Shown here in pieces: positions 62,319 to 64,000 of a stretch of DNA of 64,000 bases. The DNA is from Anaeramoeba ignava (lineage: Eukaryota; Metamonada; Anaeramoebidae). Positions within the stretch are counted from its first letter, which is position 1. Each line of letters opens with the position of its first letter. Both the position numbers and the translations under genes were made by a program. The stretch lies in assembly GCA_028826165.1 (NCBI GenBank), contig JAPDFW010000063.1:310001-374000 (forward strand), in the 5' to 3' direction. The notes under the pieces were generated by a model. That model was not told the origin of the DNA and did not search any database. It saw only the letters and a list, made by a program, of their open reading frames with translations.

Positions 62319-64000
62319 TTAATTTTGATTATTAAATTTGTTAATTAATAAATCAAATAAATTTGGTTTTGTTTGATTTAATTGAAAATAATCAATTCCA
62401 ATTTCAATTTCATTAATTATTTCTTGTGTAATTTGAATTTCATCTTTAATTTGATTTGAATAAATCCAATATTCAAATATTTGAAATGATTTATTACTTA
62501 ATTCACTATAATCAGTAACTTTATTTGATTTATCTTCTGTAACAGATAAAAACATTCCTCGATATAATTCACTTCTCATTATTAATATTAATTTAGGAAA
62601 TTTATATTGTTTTTCTTTTCTTTCAATTATAAAATCTTTTTCATTTTCATTTAAATAAATTCTTTTCATTGTTTCTTCAATTTTTTCATTTGAATTTATA
62701 ATTTCTTTAATTTCTAAATATAATTTTGGATTTATTATTCTGTTTGAATAAATCATTTCAAATATTTGATTTGATTCTTTAATTGATTTTTTTGAAATAA
62801 TTTCTTTAAGTTTTTCAATTTCATTTTCATCTTTTAATCTATATTTCAATATTAATTTATGAGCTTCAATTATTTCTCCATTTTTGGTTTTAAATGAAAT
62901 ATTGCAAAATTCTTTTCTTTCAAATAATTTTATCAAATCTTCTTCAAGATTGGAAAAAGAAGGAGGAGAATAATAAAGAAATGATCTGTTAAATCCACAA
63001 GAAATATGATAATTAGAAATATCTTCATTAAATCTTAATTTAGGAAGTTCAATTTGAATAGGAATTAATTGATCATTTGTATCTCCAGTTCCTAATTGAC
63101 CAAAATAATTATATCCAAATACTATTAATTTTGATTTGGATGTTAAAATCAAAGTATGTTGTCTTCCAACAGAAAAATCAAGAATATTATCATCATTTTC
63201 AAATAAAGATGATTTGATTTCAGTAAATTCATAAGTACTTTCATTTTTGCCAAGTCCATTATATGGAAAATAACCACATGAATAAAGTTTTCTTTTTGTT
63301 TTAAATTCAATCAACATTATTGAATGATAATATCCAGATTGAATATCAATTATTTCACCTTTTGGAATATTTTGGATTTTGGTTAATTTATTTATTATTC
63401 TTTCTTCTTTTCTTGATTTCCCTAATCCAAGTCGACCATATCTATTATTTCCACATACAAATAATTCTTGATTTGAATTTAAAAGAAAAGCTGAAGTTGA
63501 AGTTCCTGAAAACATTTTAGAAACATTTTTCATCATTAAAATTGGTTTTTCTGTTTTTTTAAGTGTTCTAGAATCAAAACCAAGTTGACCAAATGAATTT
63601 GAACCAATTCCATAAGCATTTTGATTTGAAGTTAATAAATAAATTGAATTAGAACCAGAAACAATATCTTGAATTATTCTATCATTTGTATCTTCAATTA
63701 ATGATGAAATATTGATAAATTCTTTTGTATCATTTGGATCAATATTCATTTCTTTTGTAAATACATTTCCTTCTTTTGTTAAAATAGCTTCATTTGAAAG
63801 ACCAACAGTTACTTTTTGAATATCTTCAATTTGGATTTTTGAAGGATTTTGGTTTAAATATTCTATTGCTTTTCCATTTTCAAAAAGGAAAATTACTGAA
63901 GAATGACCTGATGAAATTTGTTTAATTTGTTTTTCATTTTCATTTTCATTTTCATTTTCAAATTTAAATTGAATTGGTTTTGTTATTGAATCAGATTCAT
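62319..64000 (-). CDS. RCC1-BTB-BTB protein (partial, 5' end beyond the window)
   Basis: The reading frame is open from the right edge to the stop at 62319, about 560 residues. The start codon should lie roughly 20 codons outside, judging from paralogs (the first visible residues are ESDSITKPIQFKFENEN, next to NEPDEITKPIQFKFENEN in the 58140 copy). Blades include GSNSFGQLGFDSRTL, CGNNRYGRLGLGKS and FGYNYFGQLGTGDTNDQLIP. Both BTBs are present and unbroken (EFCNISFKTKNGEIIEAHKL; RSELYRGMFLSVTEDKSNKV). Oriented opposite to the three preceding copies, so the cluster is three head-to-tail genes plus one convergent. The ATG at 63749 is internal, not the start. Confidence 0.88.
   Translation of the reverse strand, partial: ESDSITKPIQFKFENENENENEKQIKQISSGHSSVIFLFENGKAIEYLNQNPSKIQIEDIQKVTVGLSNEAILTKEGNVFTKEMNIDPNDTKEFINISSLIEDTNDRIIQDIVSGSNSIYLLTSNQNAYGIGSNSFGQLGFDSRTLKKTEKPILMMKNVSKMFSGTSTSAFLLNSNQELFVCGNNRYGRLGLGKSRKEERIINKLTKIQNIPKGEIIDIQSGYYHSIMLIEFKTKRKLYSCGYFPYNGLGKNESTYEFTEIKSSLFENDDNILDFSVGRQHTLILTSKSKLIVFGYNYFGQLGTGDTNDQLIPIQIELPKLRFNEDISNYHISCGFNRSFLYYSPPSFSNLEEDLIKLFERKEFCNISFKTKNGEIIEAHKLILKYRLKDENEIEKLKEIISKKSIKESNQIFEMIYSNRIINPKLYLEIKEIINSNEKIEETMKRIYLNENEKDFIIERKEKQYKFPKLILIMRSELYRGMFLSVTEDKSNKVTDYSELSNKSFQIFEYWIYSNQIKDEIQITQEIINEIEIGIDYFQLNQTKPNLFDLLINKFNNQN

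Noticed and set aside
1-64000. tRNA, rRNA or snRNA genes
   Set aside because: I saw no cloverleaf with a GGTTCGAATCC-type T arm and no conserved rRNA or snRNA blocks on either strand; short ncRNAs could still be missed.
1-64000. Mobile element, integrase, reverse transcriptase or viral gene
   Set aside because: No transposase, RT or capsid-like motifs and no terminal repeats with target duplications were seen; all long repeats are tandem arrays.

Overview
The window is about four-fifths A+T and looks like a nuclear chromosome segment of a free-living amoeboid protist. Genes are short and dense with GT-AG introns, stops are mostly TAA, and introns and spacers are filled with A/T hexamer arrays. 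Large families of RCC1-BTB, BTB and Ras-pathway genes, plus proteins with E-N, Q-N and S-N runs, fit Anaeramoeba or a Dictyostelium-like amoeba. I cannot decide between them from sequence alone.

Layout. 1-4026 (-): N-terminal part of a giant USP9X/USP24/USP34-type deubiquitinase, running off the left edge. 4224-7801 (+): RasGEF with LisH, RasGEF-N and CDC25-like domains. 7930-10205: an 11-bp minisatellite. 10363-10935 (+): Ras GTPase. 11211-11768 (-): RLP24. 11943-13592: truncated RCC1-BTB pseudogene running into a ~140-bp satellite. 14767-19754: a BTB/coiled-coil gene, decayed FN3/GAR-domain exons and a BTB-TLDc gene. 20087-25063: a six-exon gene with a PH-like domain. 25905-26243 (-): ISD11/LYRM4. 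26290-28245: the same ~140-bp satellite inverted. 28584-29886: bZIP factor. 30952-31743: orphan polytopic membrane protein. 32990-34338: LIM protein. 34473-35914 (-): DHHC palmitoyltransferase. 36017-36196: 59-aa membrane protein. 36351-42369: two tandem genes that I reconstruct as ILEI-BTB-BTB-ILEI fusions. 42919-45481 (-): beta-ureidopropionase with scrambled exons. 45707-47164 (-): POLD2. 47351-48538 (+): USP12/46-type deubiquitinase. 48653-53385 (-): FERM/talin-head protein with a long helical tail. 53549-55959 (-): fibrillarin. 56042-64000: four RCC1-BTB-BTB genes, two with frameshifts and one running off the right edge.

The unusual system is the twin-BTB family. One C-terminal module, a degenerate BTB followed by a second BTB with an SELFRGMFLSV-like signature, is joined either to an RCC1 propeller or to ILEI/PANDER domains at both ends. 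By analogy with known BTB proteins these could be CUL3 adaptors with exchangeable sensor heads, but that is inference. Ras, RasGEF, palmitoyltransferase, LIM, FERM and BTB-TLDc genes add to a signalling and cytoskeleton-rich set. Housekeeping genes (POLD2, fibrillarin, RLP24, ISD11) are interspersed.

Two features recur across the window. Almost every start codon is preceded, within roughly 20-110 nt on its own strand, by a T-tract/CAT/T-tract motif that may be the core promoter or initiator. Many genes also appear to shift along their length from A-ending to GC-rich to T-ending synonymous codons. Exon models were built by hand from reading frame, phase and splice-site sequence, and no alignment was run.
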